51,415 nt of DNA from Natrinema gari JCM 14663 (GCF_000337175.1 NZ_AOIJ01000035.1:1-51415), one strand, 5' to 3'; counted from the stretch's first letter, positions 42,414 to 51,194 are shown. The notes: generated by a model not told the origin, from the letters alone. Numbers and translations are program-made.

Positions 42414-42516
42414 ACTGTTATCGATGTATGTATACGAACCAGTATTAGAAGAAAACACGCTTGAGATGGTCTCTACTAATAGATCTAATTCACAGTAAAC
42501 TCTCTATAGACAGGTG

Positions 42517-42525
42517 GATTTATAT
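42517..42525 (+). promoter_or_regulatory. TATA box for the AbrB-PhoU gene
   Basis: GATTTATAT is centred 27-28 bases before the ATG at 42549, giving a leaderless transcript and fixing the start eight codons after the first possible one. Confidence 0.65.
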
Positions 42526-42548
42526 TGTTGCAATCGGAAGCGGGGCGT

Positions 42549-43544
42549 ATGGAGACGCGCAAGGTGCAGGTCACAGGTGGGTCGACGTTCACCGTCTCGT
42601 TGCCGAAGACCTGGGCGACCGACAACGACGTCAGCAGCGGCACCACGGTCGAATTCTATCCCGAAGGGGACGAACTCCTTTTGACGCCCGAACGCGAAAC
42701 CAGACGCCAGGAAGGGACGCTGGATGTCTCGGGTCTCGAGGACGAGGAGTTGATGCGGGCCGTGATGACGATGTACGTCAGCGGCTTCGACGTCATCTCG
42801 CTCGAGGCGGGGCGGATCACGACCGAGCAGCGCAGCGCGATCCGCGACGCGACGCAGCGACTCGTCGGCGTCGAGGTGCTCGAGGAGACCAGCGACAGCG
42901 TGGTCATTCAGGACCTGCTCGACTCCTCGGAGCTGTCGATCGTCAACGCCGTTACGCGCATGCGCCTGATCGCCCAGTCGATGCTCGAGGACGCGGTGAC
43001 GGCGCTGATCGAGAACGACGACGACATCGCCCACGACGTGATCGAGCGCGACGACGATGTCGACCGGCTCTGGCTGGTCGTCTCGCGGATCTTCCGTGCG
43101 ACGCTGCGCTCGCCGCGCGCGGTCGAGGAACTCGGCGTCTCCCGCGAGGACTGTTTCGACTACCACTCGAGCGCCCGCCAACTCGAGCGGATCGCCGACC
43201 ACGCGGTCAAGATGAGCGACATCGCGCTCAAACTCGACGACCTCCCCGCCGACGTGGCCGACGCGATCCACGGGCTCCACGCCGAAGCCGGGACCGTCTT
43301 CGAACAGTCGATGGACGCGCTGTTCGCCGACGACGCCGACGAGGCCAACCGGCTGGGACACGACGCCCTCGCGGCCGTCGTCGAGATCGACGAGCACACC
43401 CGCCAGATCGACGACATGCTTCGCGACCTCGAGCCGGCACAGGCCCAGTCGCTTGGGCTGATCGTCGACTCGCTGTCCCGAAGCGCCGACTACGGCGGGA
43501 ACGTCGCCGAGACGGCACTCCAGAAAGCTGCGCCGCGTCCGTGA
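42549..43544 (+). CDS. AbrB-PhoU phosphate-responsive regulator
   Basis: 331 residues. An N-terminal AbrB/SpoVT swapped-hairpin DNA-binding domain (METRKVQVTGGSTFTVSLPKTWATDNDVSSGTTVEFY) is followed by two PhoU-like three-helix bundles with characteristic acid patches (ERDDDVDRLWLVVSRIFR; RQLERIADHAVKMSDIAL). In archaea this fusion is a regulator of phosphate uptake genes. No pst or pit genes are in the window, but ppk1 is just upstream, consistent with a phosphate-homeostasis neighbourhood. Confidence 0.92.
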   Translation: METRKVQVTGGSTFTVSLPKTWATDNDVSSGTTVEFYPEGDELLLTPERETRRQEGTLDVSGLEDEELMRAVMTMYVSGFDVISLEAGRITTEQRSAIRDATQRLVGVEVLEETSDSVVIQDLLDSSELSIVNAVTRMRLIAQSMLEDAVTALIENDDDIAHDVIERDDDVDRLWLVVSRIFRATLRSPRAVEELGVSREDCFDYHSSARQLERIADHAVKMSDIALKLDDLPADVADAIHGLHAEAGTVFEQSMDALFADDADEANRLGHDALAAVVEIDEHTRQIDDMLRDLEPAQAQSLGLIVDSLSRSADYGGNVAETALQKAAPRP

Positions 43545-43612
43545 TCGCGTCCCGGACCCGACCTAGACCAGTCCAGTCTCGGATGGGTCACGACCGCTAG
43601 CGGACGCGCACG

Positions 43613-43768
43613 GTGATCGACCGCGCACTCGAGTTCGGAATTACCTTCGTCGAGACGGCCAGCGTCTACCCACACGGCGAAAGCGAGCCGTTCCGCGGAC
43701 GCGGGACCGACAGAGACACCGTCCGCTACGAGGCGACGCTGTCACGGATCGCGATGAACCGAAAATAA
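43613..43768 (+). pseudogene. Aldo-keto reductase fragment
   Basis: A 51-codon frame begins VIDRALEFGITFVETASVYPHGESE, clearly the aldo-keto reductase block (family form: IDxALExGINFxDTAxxYGxGxSE). A TAG lies just upstream in frame, the matching sequence ends after GESE, and the rest to the TAA is not family-like. No start of a full gene and no catalytic Lys/His are present. This is a decayed remnant between phoU and the ribosomal S8e gene. Confidence 0.7.
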
Positions 43769-43775
43769 GTCTCCG

Positions 43776-44147
43776 TTACTCGACGAGAACGGCGTTGACC
43801 TGCCCGGTCTGGCCGGGACGGGACGTGACGCGGGCCTGTCCTTCCGAGGTCTCGATGACGGCCCCCTTCGTGATGATGTTCCGGCGGACGTAGTTCGGGT
43901 TGGCGTCGTTCTCGACGACGTCCTCGATCTCCGCGGAGACCGTTTCGCTGCCCTTGTTGACGCTCGCGACGTTCGTCGCGAGTGCGCGGGTCTTCGATCC
44001 GTTCCCTCGAACGTCAACGGTTCGGAACCGCGGCTCGCCGACCTCGGTCTCCGTCGGGAGGCGACCGAGTTCGTTCTTGCGGCGCTTTCGAACGTTCTTC
44101 AGTCGACCACCGGTTCGCTTGCGCGTAGAGCGTCCCTGATCTTGCAT
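43776..44147 (-). CDS. rps8e: 30S ribosomal protein S8e
   Basis: 123 residues, the archaeal short form of S8e. MQDQGRSTRKRTGGRLKNVRKRRKNELGRLPTET is the conserved basic N-terminus and NVASVNKGSETVSAEIEDVVENDANPNYVRRNIITKGAVIET the core. Function is in the small ribosomal subunit. The start is well fixed. A TATA-like AGTATAC lies at 44166-44172. A pair of inverted 11-base arms sits upstream at 44188-44238. Confidence 0.98.
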   Translation of the reverse strand: MQDQGRSTRKRTGGRLKNVRKRRKNELGRLPTETEVGEPRFRTVDVRGNGSKTRALATNVASVNKGSETVSAEIEDVVENDANPNYVRRNIITKGAVIETSEGQARVTSRPGQTGQVNAVLVE

Positions 44148-44187
44148 ACCCGATAAAAATCCGGGCGTATACTTGAATGCACTGCTA

Positions 44188-44238
44188 CGAAATTTCACCG
44201 CGGGAGCGGCGAAGCCACGATCGCAGCGTGAAATTTCG
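44188..44238. promoter_or_regulatory. Paired inverted 11-base sites upstream of rps8e
   Basis: CGAAATTTCAC (44188-44198) and its exact complement GTGAAATTTCG (44228-44238), 29 bases apart, lie just upstream of the TATA-like box of rps8e. The exact match and spacing suggest a dimeric regulator site rather than a hairpin. Confidence 0.5.
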
Positions 44239-44343
44239 ATCGAACGCACTCCGCCCGCCGCGGTGGCACCGTCGGGGCCGCCGTATCGGTCGTCGACCCG
44301 CTCCTCCCGCCGGTCGCTCGCGGGTCTTGACAGTGGCCCCGAC

Positions 44344-45798
44344 TCAGTCGTCCGGAACGAGACAGTACGCGTGACCGGACTCCTCGAGTACTGTCTCCGC
44401 GTCATCGTCGTAGTAGTGCGAGAAGTCGCCGCGCTCGGCGTAGTAGATCCGGTCACCCCGCGGGATCGCGCCGCTGGTCACGTGGCCGCGGTTTTCGACG
44501 CGCCAGCGCCGCTCGCCGGTTTCCCTGTCGAGGGCGTACAGGTGCGTATCGTAGGACCCGACGAGGATCGTCTCCGCGGTGGCGGTTATCGAGCCGATGA
44601 CCCGGCCGCCGACGTCCGTCGACCACAGGTCGTCGCCCGTTTCGGTATCGAGCGCGTACACGTGCTGATCGTCGCTCCCGACGTAGACGATCCCCTGTTT
44701 CGGATCGATCGCCGGATTCGACATGACGACGCGTCCGGTTTCGAACGCCCAGTCCTTGCTGCCGTCCGCGAGGTCGAGCCGGTAGAAGTGGCCGTCCCAG
44801 GAGCCGGCGAACGCCGCGCCGTCGTAGACCGGGATCGTCCCCTTGATCTGCGCGCCGAGATCGAACCGGCCGCCGGCCATCGAGTCGCCGTCGGGACCGC
44901 CCTCGCCGCCCGCCTGGAACGACCAAACGAACTCGAGCGAGGGGAACGCCCAGCAGTAGACGACGCCGTCGTTCGAGCCGGTGACGAGCCGGCCGGCCTC
45001 GCAGTCGATCGCCGGTGAAGGATGGGGCATCCCCCAAAGCCGGTCGTCGCTCCAGGTCGGGTTGCCGGTGGCGGCGTCGACCTCCCAGAGCGCGCCGCTG
45101 GCGGGGTGTTTGTGCTCGGTCAGGACATAGAGCGAGCCGTCGACGTACGCGGGGCTCGAGCCGATCGCGATCGCGTCGCCGAAGTCGCGGGTCCGGGTGT
45201 GCCAGACGATATCCCCGGTCGGAACGTCCACGGCGTAGAGTTCGCCGTCGTAGCCACCGATGTAGGCGGTGTCGCCGACGATCGCCGGCGTTCCGTGAAA
45301 ACCGAGGCTCCGGCCGGCACCGGTCTCGAGGGTCCAGCGGCGCTCGCCGGTCGGCGTGACGGCGTGGATCGTCCCGGTGTCGCCGGCGACGAGAACCGTC
45401 TCGCCGTCGGGCGTCGGCCGCGGCGTCGACTTGGCCGCGGTGTGTCCGATGCGGTTGACGGGGATCGACCACGCTTTCCGGACGGTCTCGGGGACGGTCG
45501 CGTCGGGATAGTAGCCGTACCGGCGCAGTCCGCGGCGGAACATCGAGCGCTCGTCGCCCGCCGGCAGCGGGACGTAGCCGTCGGCGGCGTCCGCGGCGCT
45601 GGCGACGGCCCCGCAGTCCGGCGGTGACCGGTACTGGCGGGCGGTACAGCCCGCGAGGCCGACGGCACCGGCAGTCGCCGCGGTCCCGAGCAGCGTCCGT
45701 CGAGACACGCGAGCGCCACCGGCTTCGGAGCGGTCCCGATCGGAGTCCGCGTCGTCCTGATCGGCGACACCGTCCCGAGGGGCGGCGTGCTCGCTCAC
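44344..45798 (-). CDS. PQQ-type beta-propeller lipoprotein, Tat-exported
   Basis: 484 residues. After a polar lead the twin-arginine lipobox signal reads VSRRTLLGTAATAGAVGLAGC. The rest is a repeated blade pattern: TVLVAGDTGTIHAVTPTGERRW, TAYIGGYDGELYAVDVPTGD, IVYVGSDDQHVYALDTETGD and ILVGSYDTHLYALDRETGER, as in PQQ/BamB-like propellers. It binds no recognisable catalytic site, so a scaffold or sensor on the cell surface is likely. A GTG four bases after the malic enzyme stop is the best start; the frame upstream is a shadow of that gene. It is therefore co-transcribed with it. Confidence 0.87.
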   Translation of the reverse strand: MSEHAAPRDGVADQDDADSDRDRSEAGGARVSRRTLLGTAATAGAVGLAGCTARQYRSPPDCGAVASAADAADGYVPLPAGDERSMFRRGLRRYGYYPDATVPETVRKAWSIPVNRIGHTAAKSTPRPTPDGETVLVAGDTGTIHAVTPTGERRWTLETGAGRSLGFHGTPAIVGDTAYIGGYDGELYAVDVPTGDIVWHTRTRDFGDAIAIGSSPAYVDGSLYVLTEHKHPASGALWEVDAATGNPTWSDDRLWGMPHPSPAIDCEAGRLVTGSNDGVVYCWAFPSLEFVWSFQAGGEGGPDGDSMAGGRFDLGAQIKGTIPVYDGAAFAGSWDGHFYRLDLADGSKDWAFETGRVVMSNPAIDPKQGIVYVGSDDQHVYALDTETGDDLWSTDVGGRVIGSITATAETILVGSYDTHLYALDRETGERRWRVENRGHVTSGAIPRGDRIYYAERGDFSHYYDDDAETVLEESGHAYCLVPDD

Positions 45799-45802
45799 GC
45801 GT

Positions 45803-48058
45803 TTACTCCTGTTGGGCGTCGACGACCGCGACGCCGGCCAGGTTGACGATGTCCTTGACCTCGTCGCCCCGCTGGAGGACGTGGACCGGTTCGTCCATGC
45901 CGACCAGCATCGGGCCGATGGCGTCGGCTCCGCCCAGCCGCTGGAGCAGTTTGTAGCCGATGTTGCCCGACTCGAGGTTCGGGAAGACCAGCACGTTCGC
46001 GGGCTCCTCGAGGTCGGAGAAGCCGTAGGTGCCCTCGAGGATGTCCTCGACGACGGCGGTGTCGGCCTGCATCTCGCCGTCGACCGTGAAGTCGACCTCG
46101 GGGTCGTCCTGCAACATCGTGGCTGCCTTGCGGGGTTTGCGGGTCCCCTCGTTGTCGACGCTCCCGAAGTTCGAGTACGAGAGCAGGGCCGCGCGGGGTT
46201 CAATGTTGAACCGGCGTGCCAGCTTGCCGGTCTGTTTCGTGACCTCCGCGAGGACCTCCTCGTTGGGGTCCTGATTGACCGTCGCGTCGGCCACGAAAAT
46301 CACGCGGTTCTTGAACGTCAGCATGTAGACCCCGGCGGCGTAGTCGACATCCTCGTCGGTCCCGACGACCTGCAGCGGCGGCCGCAGCGCCGAGGGATAG
46401 TGATGGGAAAGCCCGGTCAGTAGGGCGTCGGCGTCGCCCTGTTCGACCATCACGCTCCCGAAGTAGTTCGAGTCGCGCTCGATGAGTTCGCCGGCCTCGC
46501 TGCGTGTGATCCCCTTCCGGGCGCGGAGTTCGTGCAGCCGGTCGGCGTACTCCTCGTAGTCGCCGACGGACGGATCGGCGACCGTCGGATCGAAGTCCAG
46601 CCCGAGGTTGGCGGCCGTCCCCCTGATCTCGTCCTCGTCGCCGATCAGGACCGGCAGGGCAATCCCTTGCTCCTGAATCTGGTAGGCCGCGCGGATCATC
46701 TTCTCGTTTTCGCCCTCCGCGAGCGCGACCGTCTTGGGGTCGCTCTTGGCCTTGTTGAGGACGACCCGCATCATCTCGCGTGACTTGCCGAGGCGGGCCT
46801 CGAGTTCCTCCTCGTAGGCCTCGAGGTCGATCTCGGTGCGAGCGGCACCGGACTCCATCGCGGCTTCGGCGATCGCCGGCGCGACGCGGAAGAGCACCCG
46901 CGGGTCGACGGGCTTGGGAATGATGTAGTCGGGACCGTACTGAATCGGCTCGTCGCCGTAGGCCTTGACGACCGCGTCGGGAACGTCCTGTCGGGCGAGT
47001 TCGGCCAGCGCCTCGGCGCAGGCGACTTTCATTTCCTCGTTGATCTCGGTGGCGCGGACGTCGAGTGCCCCGCGGAAGATGAACGGGAACCCGAGGACGT
47101 TGTTGACCTGATTCGGGTAGTCCGAGCGGCCGGTGGCCATAATGACGGTGTCGTCGCGGGCCGCCTTGGCCGCCTCGTACCCGATTTCGGGATCGGGGTT
47201 CGCCATCGCGAAGACGATCGGGTCGGCGGCCATCGACTGGACCATCTCCTGCGAGACGATGCCGCCGATCGAGAGCCCGACGAAGACGTCGGCTCCCTCC
47301 ATCGCGTCCGCAAGCCCGCCCTCGGGAACGTCGCGAGCGAACTGCTGTTTGTACTCGTTGACCTCGCCCGCCGCGGCGCGGTCCGCGGTGATGATCCCCG
47401 TGGAGTCACACATCGTGATGTTCTCCTTCCGGACGCCCAGCGAGACGTAGAACCGCGCCGTCGCGATGGCGCTCGCCCCGGCTCCGGAGAAGACGACCTC
47501 GAGTTCGTCGAGGCTCTTGCCGGCGATGTCGGCGGCGTTGAGCAGTGCAGCACCCGAAATGATCGCGGTGCCGTGTTGGTCGTCGTGGAAGACCGGAATG
47601 TCGATCTCCTCGCGCAGCCGTTCCTCGACGGTGAAACACTCGGGTGCTTTGATGTCCTCGAGATTGATGCCGCCGAACGTCGGCTCCATCATCTTGATGG
47701 CCTCGACGAGCTTGTGGGGGTCCGAGTCGTCGAGTTCGAGGTCGAAGACGTCGATGTCGGCGAAGCGCTTGAACAGGACGCCTTTCCCCTCCATGACCGG
47801 TTTGGAGGCCTGTGCGCCGATGTCGCCGAGGCCGAGCACGGCCGAGCCGTTCGAGACGACGCCGACGAGGTTCCCCTTCGCCGTGTAGCTGTAGGCATCC
47901 GTTTCGTCCTCGTCGATCTCGAGACACGGTGCGGCGACGCCGGGCGAGTACGCAAGCGAGAGGTCCCGCTGCGTGTTCGTCGGTTTCGTGGTCGATATCT
48001 CGATCTTTCCGGGCGGATCGGTCCGGTGGTACTCCAGTGCGTCCTCGTCTAGTCCCAT
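45803..48058 (-). CDS. maeB: Malic enzyme-phosphotransacetylase fusion (MaeB type)
   Basis: 751 residues. The N-terminal malic enzyme (about 1-420; [62 protein letters not shown]) decarboxylates malate to pyruvate with NAD(P). The C-terminal ~320 residues ([28 protein letters not shown]..., [15 protein letters not shown]) are phosphotransacetylase-like, usually regulatory in MaeB. A TATA-like box at 48081-48089 on this strand gives a leaderless ATG at 48058. The PQQ lipoprotein gene follows in the same operon. Confidence 0.96.
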   Translation of the reverse strand: MGLDEDALEYHRTDPPGKIEISTTKPTNTQRDLSLAYSPGVAAPCLEIDEDETDAYSYTAKGNLVGVVSNGSAVLGLGDIGAQASKPVMEGKGVLFKRFADIDVFDLELDDSDPHKLVEAIKMMEPTFGGINLEDIKAPECFTVEERLREEIDIPVFHDDQHGTAIISGAALLNAADIAGKSLDELEVVFSGAGASAIATARFYVSLGVRKENITMCDSTGIITADRAAAGEVNEYKQQFARDVPEGGLADAMEGADVFVGLSIGGIVSQEMVQSMAADPIVFAMANPDPEIGYEAAKAARDDTVIMATGRSDYPNQVNNVLGFPFIFRGALDVRATEINEEMKVACAEALAELARQDVPDAVVKAYGDEPIQYGPDYIIPKPVDPRVLFRVAPAIAEAAMESGAARTEIDLEAYEEELEARLGKSREMMRVVLNKAKSDPKTVALAEGENEKMIRAAYQIQEQGIALPVLIGDEDEIRGTAANLGLDFDPTVADPSVGDYEEYADRLHELRARKGITRSEAGELIERDSNYFGSVMVEQGDADALLTGLSHHYPSALRPPLQVVGTDEDVDYAAGVYMLTFKNRVIFVADATVNQDPNEEVLAEVTKQTGKLARRFNIEPRAALLSYSNFGSVDNEGTRKPRKAATMLQDDPEVDFTVDGEMQADTAVVEDILEGTYGFSDLEEPANVLVFPNLESGNIGYKLLQRLGGADAIGPMLVGMDEPVHVLQRGDEVKDIVNLAGVAVVDAQQE

Positions 48059-48080
48059 ATCGGGGACACTGCAGGGGACT

Positions 48081-48089
48081 ACTAAAAAC
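48081..48089 (-). promoter_or_regulatory. TATA-like box for the maeB gene
   Basis: The minus strand reads GTTTTTAGT here, centred 27 bases before the ATG at 48058. Confidence 0.6.
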
Positions 48090-48176
48090 AATGCGAAGGG
48101 GAGTTTCGACGGCTGTCGAAGACCCGGCATATAATGGGGCGCGCCGTTCCGTGAGAAAAGATGATGATTCGACCGT

Positions 48177-48183
48177 TTTATAC
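48177..48183 (+). promoter_or_regulatory. TATA-like box for the PPAT gene
   Basis: TTTATAC is centred 27 bases before the ATG at 48207; this favours that ATG over one four codons upstream. Confidence 0.65.
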
Positions 48184-48206
48184 GCACCGCGGGATTGACG
48201 TGGCGT

Positions 48207-48674
48207 ATGGACGTCGCGCTTGGTGGGACCTTCGACCCCGTTCATGACGGCCATCGACGGCTGTTCGAACGGGCGTTCGAACTCGGAGACGTGACGGTCG
48301 GGTTGACCAGCGACGAACTCGCGCCGAAGACACGAGACGTCGACCGGCGAGTCCGATCGTTCGACGACCGGAAGGCGGACCTCGAGACCGAACTCGAGTC
48401 GATCGCGGCCGACCACGACCGCGCGTTCGAGGTACGGAAACTCGAGTCGCCGACGGGGATCGCAACGGAACCCCAGTACGACTACCTCGTCGTCTCGCCG
48501 GAGACCCGCGAGGGCGGCACGCGGATCAACGAGATCCGCCGCGAGCGCGGCCACGATGCTCTCGACGTGGTTGTCGTCCCGCACGTCCTCGCCGACGACG
48601 GCGACATCATCTCGAGCACGCGGATCGTCGCCGGCGAAATCGACGAGCACGGAACGGTCATCGACGGCAACTGA
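48207..48674 (+). CDS. coaD: Phosphopantetheine adenylyltransferase (archaeal type)
   Basis: 155 residues. It adenylates 4'-phosphopantetheine, the penultimate step to coenzyme A. The nucleotidyltransferase motif GGTFDPVHDGHRRLF has His13-x-Gly-His16 and the second motif IISSTRIVAG is near the end. Length and order match archaeal PPAT. ATG 48207 was chosen by TATA spacing. It diverges from maeB with a shared 148-base promoter region. Confidence 0.95.
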   Translation: MDVALGGTFDPVHDGHRRLFERAFELGDVTVGLTSDELAPKTRDVDRRVRSFDDRKADLETELESIAADHDRAFEVRKLESPTGIATEPQYDYLVVSPETREGGTRINEIRRERGHDALDVVVVPHVLADDGDIISSTRIVAGEIDEHGTVIDGN

Positions 48675-48812
48675 TGTGTCGCGGTCCTCGGCGATCGCCC
48701 CACCAACTCGGTGCGTTCCGCTGGGTTCGCGATGTGGCGTCCGTTCTCGTATCGTCTCCTTATCCAGATTCAGTCCATCACTGAGCGATGCCCGAGCGGG
48801 TGTACGACGATG

Positions 48813-49121
48813 CTACCAGCGCGGCGGCTCGAGTCCGGCCGCCTCGAGCAACTCCTTCCAGCGGGATTGGATCGAGAGCCGGGAGACGTCCGCGGCCTCC
48901 GCGACCGCGCCCTGGGTGCGGCCCTCGCCGGCGACGAGCGACCCGGCATAGAGGCTGGCGGCCAACACGGCCCGTTTCGAGCGATCGGACGCCGGCACGT
49001 CAGCGAGAAAGAGGTCGACCGCACACGACCGCGCCTCCGTCGAGAGCTCCAGGCGTTCGGCGGCGGCCTCGAGGTCCTCGAGCCACGGTTCGTACTCGAT
49101 GCGATCCCGGGCGCTGTGCAT
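48813..49121 (-). CDS. Single cyclin-repeat, TFB-like protein
   Basis: 102 residues resembling one cyclin repeat of transcription factor B: AAERLELSTEARSCAVDLFLADVPASDRSKRAVLAASLYAGSLVAGEGRTQGAVAEAADVSRLSIQSRWKELLEAAG. There is no zinc ribbon, B-finger or second cyclin repeat. Upstream in-frame Mets at 49148 and 49166 exist, but a TATA-like TAGGTTTA (49149-49156) puts the start at ATG 49121. It may modulate transcription or bind DNA with its last HTH-like pair of helices; unproven. Confidence 0.75.
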   Translation of the reverse strand: MHSARDRIEYEPWLEDLEAAAERLELSTEARSCAVDLFLADVPASDRSKRAVLAASLYAGSLVAGEGRTQGAVAEAADVSRLSIQSRWKELLEAAGLEPPRW

Positions 49122-49352
49122 ACTGCCGGCTTTCGGGTCGGGCGGCATAAACCTACGGTCACCCACTCGCCGCGCCGCTTGCCGGCGGTCGCGTCGGACT
49201 GGGTCGCCAATGCTGTACTACGACTGGCAACGTTCAGGTACGAATATCTCGGAAATGCGGCCGTTCTCGGCCGGTTTCACTAGGAGACGACTACTAAACC
49301 AGCCGTCGGCCCAAGAGCGAGACGCCGGTCGCCGGGGCGGTCGCACCTGTCC

Positions 49353-49526
49353 ATGAAAGACCCAACCTGCAAACTCGTCTGTACCGGGTGCGGACTCGAG
49401 ATGCCGTACCGGGAGCGGTCGCTGGCCGAACAGGCCGCGGAACTCCATCAGCTTCGGGACCCCGAGCACGTGACGTTTATCGTTCCGCCGGACTGGTCGC
49501 CGGAGGAGCCGGTGAAACACTGTTAG
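49353..49526 (+). CDS. 57-residue zinc-finger protein
   Basis: The frame from ATG 49353 encodes MKDPTCKLVCTGCGLEMPYRERSLAEQA... and ends ...EEPVKHC. Cys6, Cys10 and Cys13 (CKLVCTGCG), with Cys57 or His32/His39/His56, could bind zinc. The helix AEQAAELHQLRD and the WSPEEP tail look like real protein and GC at third positions is high. A TATA-like CTACTAAAC at 49291-49299 would give a leader of about 30 bases. It lies just before the tRNA gene. Function is unknown. Confidence 0.72.
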   Translation: MKDPTCKLVCTGCGLEMPYRERSLAEQAAELHQLRDPEHVTFIVPPDWSPEEPVKHC

Positions 49527-49621
49527 TGCCGCTCGAGGGGCGGGTGGGACGAGCCGGCGGCCGGCGCGCCGTTAGCGTGGACCGACAGGTACTTACTCGA
49601 TTCGTGAAAACCCGGAGGTGA

Positions 49622-49706
49622 GCGCGGGTAGCCAAGCTAGGCCAACGGCGCAGCGCTTAGGACGCTGTCCCGTAGGGGTCCGCCGGTTCGAATCCGGTCC
49701 CGCGCA
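49622..49706 (+). tRNA. tRNA-Leu (anticodon UAG)
   Basis: The acceptor stem GCGCGGG pairs with CCCGCGC. The anticodon stem CAGCG/CGCTG encloses CTTAGGA, anticodon TAG, reading CUA leucine codons. The long variable arm (class II) and the T-loop GGTTCGAATCC are present. CCA is not encoded. 85 bases, no intron. Confidence 0.97.
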
Positions 49707-49708
49707 TT

Positions 49709-49737
49709 GCTGTCGCGAGCAACTCGCGAGCGACAGC
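49709..49737 (+). terminator. Strong hairpin directly after tRNA-Leu
   Basis: GCTGTCGC...GCGACAGC, 8-base arms with a further inner GAG/CTC pairing, begins 3 bases after the tRNA 3' end. It may mark transcript end or a processing site; no T-run follows, so the terminator call is tentative. No gene is seen from here to 49913. Confidence 0.4.
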
Positions 49738-49913
49738 GATCCTTAGCGTTGTGGACGAAGAGTACTGCAGACAGGAGTTCCCATCTCCCGATCGTCACAT
49801 CGGTTTCGCGAGCGGGGAACCGATACCGTCAGCCGAACTCGAAAACGGTCGTCCCGCACTCCGTTCGGATGGGATGAGGATAGACTAAAAGAGTCCGTTA
49901 CGTATGCTCCGCT

Positions 49914-50426
49914 ATGGGCGATCAGGAATCGGAAATCCGTGAAGCCATCATCACCACCGCTGTCACTGATTGGTTACAGGATTCCAATCCATTTTCGGAC
50001 ATCGTTTTCAAAGACGGCCTGCTGCGCGACGTAACTGCCGACTTTGGAGACGATGTTTCCGAGAACGATGTCGAATACGTTTGGAAACTCATGACCGAGG
50101 AGGGGTATTTTCGCCACCGCGGCAAATCACGTCGCATCACTACCAAAGAGATCGACGAAGCGGAGGAACTCGGCGTGGAGACACCCATGGATTCGACCGT
50201 TCAGGAGGAGATCCTCCAAGAACTGAAACAAGCGGAGCGGGAGAACGTGAACAAGCCGGAAGTAACCCGATCAGATCTGCTCGAGGCACTAGCGTACGAT
50301 CCGGAGACGATCGATTACAATCTCTTCTACTGCAAGTCCAAAGGATGGGCCGACGTGCAATCGTTTATCGAGCGCGCCCCATGGCGATGGGCGGAGATAA
50401 CCAAATTCGGTCGCAAACGGGTGTGA
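49914..50426 (+). CDS. Protein with two tandem winged-helix-like units, first gene of a protease operon
   Basis: 170 residues, family not recognised. It appears to contain two winged-helix-like units: residues about 1-75 (EIREAIITTAVTDWL...LLRDVTADFG...DVEYVWKLMTEEGYFRHRGKSRRITTKE) and about 95-170 (EEILQELKQ...VTRSDLLEALAYDPETIDYNLFYCKSKGWADVQ...WRWAEITKFGRKR). Each ends in a wing followed by an ITxxG-type turn. A TATA-like CTAAAA lies 27 bases before the ATG. AT content is higher than in the neighbours. Its stop is four bases before the protease gene, indicating one operon. It is probably a regulator or sensor of that protease. Confidence 0.72.
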   Translation: MGDQESEIREAIITTAVTDWLQDSNPFSDIVFKDGLLRDVTADFGDDVSENDVEYVWKLMTEEGYFRHRGKSRRITTKEIDEAEELGVETPMDSTVQEEILQELKQAERENVNKPEVTRSDLLEALAYDPETIDYNLFYCKSKGWADVQSFIERAPWRWAEITKFGRKRV

Positions 50427-50430
50427 CGAC

Positions 50431-51177
50431 ATGTCGGTTGCTGAGATAGCTGCTGCTGCGGTTCGGATCGAGATCGAAGGGACACCGCTGGGAACGGGGT
50501 TTCGATTTCTCGACGACGAGACGGTACTGACGAACGCACATGTCGTCGAGCCGACCATCCGGGAAGGGGTCCCCGTCCGAGCGAACACGGGGACGACGAC
50601 GGTCGAGTTGGAACTCGTCGATTATTCGCCCGAGCCGGAAGCCGGTGGGCACGATTACGCCATTTTAACGGCGAGCGAAGGGTTCCCGCCGGAAACGGAG
50701 CCTCTCCAGCCCTGTTTTAACTCGCTCGCTCGTGGTGACGACGTACTCTTCGCCGGCTATCCGTTCGAACTAAGCGAGGTGCTGGTCCACTCGGCTATGG
50801 TTTCCGGCGAACACGAATACGGGTTTTATCTCGATGGCTCGGTGAACTGGGGGAATTCCGGCGGCCCGATCGTAAACGCAGAGACCGGCCGGGTCGTCGG
50901 GATTATCACGGAACGTGAGCTATACCAAGATCGGAAACTCGAGGAAATAACGCACGATCTGCGACAGATCGAAAACCAACTCCTGCGAGTGCAACGCGTG
51001 TACTCGACGACTGTGAACGATATCGAACTCGAGGAATTAACCCTCAATACCGTCCAAGAAATCCAAGATGCGATAGCAATACTTCTGGAAAACGCAAACA
51101 GCGGGTTAGGAATCGGCTACGATATCGAGCACGTACTTGATGGACTCGAGGAAAACGGCATCGACACCGGTCGGTAG
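50431..51177 (+). CDS. Cytoplasmic trypsin-like serine protease
   Basis: 248 residues, no signal peptide, so it should act inside the cell. The chymotrypsin-fold triad is complete: His37 (LTNAHVVE), Asp75 (GHDYAIL) and Ser143 (NWGNSGGP). The protease domain covers about 5-165, compact like HtrA/Deg cores, but no PDZ domain follows. Residues about 165-248 are predicted helical and acidic (LRQIENQLLRVQRVY..., IQDAIAILLENANS), possibly oligomerisation or sensing. Codon use is more AT-rich than in nearby housekeeping genes. It is coupled to the winged-helix-like gene, suggesting a regulated or defensive proteolysis module. Confidence 0.85.
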   Translation: MSVAEIAAAAVRIEIEGTPLGTGFRFLDDETVLTNAHVVEPTIREGVPVRANTGTTTVELELVDYSPEPEAGGHDYAILTASEGFPPETEPLQPCFNSLARGDDVLFAGYPFELSEVLVHSAMVSGEHEYGFYLDGSVNWGNSGGPIVNAETGRVVGIITERELYQDRKLEEITHDLRQIENQLLRVQRVYSTTVNDIELEELTLNTVQEIQDAIAILLENANSGLGIGYDIEHVLDGLEENGIDTGR

Positions 51178-51194
51178 AACCCGATCCGGCCGTG

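Noticed and set aside
45799-46203. Long N-terminal extension of the PQQ-propeller frame
   Set aside because: It lies inside the malic enzyme coding region in another phase and is Ser/Arg/Thr-rich, a typical shadow.
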